From Shimia sp. (lineage in GTDB: Bacteria > Pseudomonadota > Alphaproteobacteria > Rhodobacterales > Rhodobacteraceae), in contig JAAENN010000349.1 in NCBI GenBank assembly GCA_024224295.1, positions 1 through 54,347 of the forward strand: a stretch of DNA of 54,347 nucleotides, given 5' to 3'. The notes under the pieces were generated by a model. That model was not told the origin of the DNA. It saw only the letters and a program-made list of their open reading frames with translations, and made no database searches. This document shows positions 53,351 to 54,347 of the stretch, piece by piece (position 1 is the first letter of the stretch; the number at the start of each line of letters is the position of its first letter). Both the position numbers and the translations under genes were made by a program.

Positions 53351-54130
53351 TTAAGCAGACTTAAGCACAGGCCGCGCTTCTTGCCCCTGTGCCCAGGCCC
53401 GCACAGCCTCGCCAAAAGCTTGAAACAGCGGGCGGCTCACCGGATCATTGGCCGCATCCCACTCCGGGTGCCACTGCACCGACATGGTGAACCCAGGCGC
53501 CCCGTCAATATAGATTGCCTCCGGCGTCTCATCTGGCGCGTAACCATCTATAATCACACGACTTCCCGCGCGTTTGATACCCTGCCCATGCAGCGTGTTG
53601 GTCATCACTTTCTGGCTGCCAAACAGGTGATGGAACGGTCCGTTCTCGCTGAACTCCACCGTGTGGCGTAATGCAAACTTCTCTTCCAACGTTCCGTCAG
53701 GTGGCATCCGATGATTGTCCCGCCCCGGAAAATCACGGATTTCCGGGTGGAGACTGCCCCCCATGGCGACGTTAACCTCTTGAAACCCCCGACAAATCCC
53801 CATAAACGGCTGCCCACTTTCCACGCAGGCCCGCACCAACGGCAGCACAATCGCATCGCGCGCTCGGTCAAATTCCCCATGCGCCGCCGTCGCCGCCTCG
53901 CCGTATTCCTCCGGATGCACATTGGGCCGCCCACCGGTCAGCAGAAACCCGTCGCATTTCTCCCGCAACTCATCCACGGAAACAAACCGTGGATCGGCCG
54001 GAATCAACAAGGGCATACAGCCAGAAACCGCTGAAACCGCTTCGGAATTCATGGTTCCCCCGGCATGTGCAGGATATTGGTCATTAATGAGATATTGGTT
54101 GCCGATGATCCCGACGACAGGACGCGTCAT
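53351..54130 (-). CDS. puuD: Gamma-glutamyl-gamma-aminobutyrate hydrolase family (class I glutamine amidotransferase)
   Basis: 259 aa. Peptidase C26: VVGIIGNQYLINDQYPAHAG at the start, nucleophile Cys113 in GICRGFQEVNVAMGGSLHPE and His221/Glu223 in SVQWHPEWDA. PuuD cleaves the gamma-glutamyl bond in putrescine breakdown; related enzymes act on other gamma-glutamyl amines, and no puuABC genes adjoin, so the name is provisional. GGCCAAC precedes the ATG, a weak site. Confidence 0.82.
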   Translation of the reverse strand: MTRPVVGIIGNQYLINDQYPAHAGGTMNSEAVSAVSGCMPLLIPADPRFVSVDELREKCDGFLLTGGRPNVHPEEYGEAATAAHGEFDRARDAIVLPLVRACVESGQPFMGICRGFQEVNVAMGGSLHPEIRDFPGRDNHRMPPDGTLEEKFALRHTVEFSENGPFHHLFGSQKVMTNTLHGQGIKRAGSRVIIDGYAPDETPEAIYIDGAPGFTMSVQWHPEWDAANDPVSRPLFQAFGEAVRAWAQGQEARPVLKSA

Positions 54131-54220
54131 GTTGGCCTCTTAGTCTTGTTGCGCAGCTAACCATAGGACGCGCATCCCAAATGAGAAAGCCCCGAAGCGT
54201 TCACATCGCTCAACACAACG

Positions 54221-54247
54221 AAAAAAGGCCGGGGCATCCCCCGACCT
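54221..54247 (-). terminator. Terminator of the malate synthase gene
   Basis: Arms AGGCCGGGG/CCCCGACCT (one mismatch) with a CATC loop at 54226-54247; on the minus strand followed by TTTTT. Confidence 0.8.
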
Positions 54248-54256
54248 GTCCGATTG

Positions 54257-54347
54257 TTAAGCTTGCGCTTTGAGCTCCAACCGCCGCGCGTGCAGAACCG
54301 GCTCGGTATAGCCGGATGGCTGAATGCGCCCCTTGAACACCAGATCA
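54257..54347 (-). CDS. glcB: Malate synthase G, C-terminal end only (cut by window edge)
   Basis: The minus strand reads DLVFKGRIQPSGYTEPVLHA then RRLELKAQA and a stop. NGYTEP-type text plus a short basic end (HARRLELKA) is the C-terminus of malate synthase G. It condenses glyoxylate and acetyl-CoA. Only 29 residues are visible; the rest lies to the right. Confidence 0.75.
   Translation of the reverse strand, partial: DLVFKGRIQPSGYTEPVLHARRLELKAQA

Overview
The window is a piece of an alphaproteobacterial chromosome, most likely from the Roseobacter/Rhodobacteraceae group. This rests on several signs: a phaZ/phaC-phaP-phaR storage-polymer cluster with phaZ divergent, a class II (B12-dependent) ribonucleotide reductase, the ihfB-lapA-trpF order, a DctPQM TRAP transporter, RibN-type riboflavin import under an FMN riboswitch, a two-gene pntA/pntB transhydrogenase, and moderately GC-rich codon use. 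Most of the window is housekeeping and metabolic DNA. Accessory DNA is mainly at the left edge, at about 11.2-14.8 kb and at about 33.3-39.3 kb. All calls come from reading motifs and gene order; no database search was possible.

Left edge (1-2.2 kb): the end of a tyrosine recombinase faces the 3' end of a tRNA-Val gene, so an integrated element probably lies to the left. A GlxA/AraC-type regulator sits between two identical tRNA-Val genes, followed by an HU-like protein. At 2.3-6.8 kb is the polyhydroxyalkanoate (PHA) cluster: PhaR repressor, PhaP phasin and PhaC synthase on the minus strand and PhaZ depolymerase on the plus strand, with palindromic TGC-rich sites that fit PhaR control. At 7.3-11.2 kb is nrdJ, whose long leader holds DnaA-box, NrdR-box and CtrA-like sequences. 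At 11.2-14.8 kb are a secreted DUF3179 protein and a tyrosinase fused to a haem-less cytochrome-like domain. Here two copies of an intergenic repeat ending in a terminator occur, one of them abutting the last 48 codons of a dead LysR gene.

The middle section carries lon, an unknown secreted/anchored protein with a small membrane protein, tgt, an SPFH/NfeD membrane pair, a membrane pentapeptide-repeat protein, the Fe-S factors SufT and SufA/IscA, and tpiA. After these come the DctM-DctQ-DctP TRAP operon, a desaturase resembling sphingolipid delta-4 desaturases, pth-DUF2332 and a serine hydrolase. At 33.3-39.3 kb are a secreted protein divergent from a four-cysteine MarR regulator, an FAD oxidoreductase, a DUF2237 protein and an IsdG-like monooxygenase. 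A run of small PepSY-like secreted proteins ending with a membrane-anchored LuxR-type regulator completes this stretch.

The right part carries trpB, a LysR regulator, trpF, lapA and ihfB on the minus strand, then DUF3422 and the FMN riboswitch with ribN. It continues with a beta-barrel gene broken by a two-base TA-tract frameshift, pntB-pntA (with a 12-base C tract in pntA), an isoprenylcysteine-methyltransferase-type protein, an SDR dehydrogenase, an SqdB-type UDP-sulfoquinovose synthase, a PuuD-type amidotransferase, and the last codons of malate synthase G at the right edge. No CRISPR array, rRNA, complete insertion sequence or obvious defence island is visible. The less ordinary signals are the terminator-ended repeat, the nrdJ control region, the four-cysteine MarR unit, the PepSY/LuxR cluster, the broken barrel gene and a 35-bp motif shared by two distant gaps.
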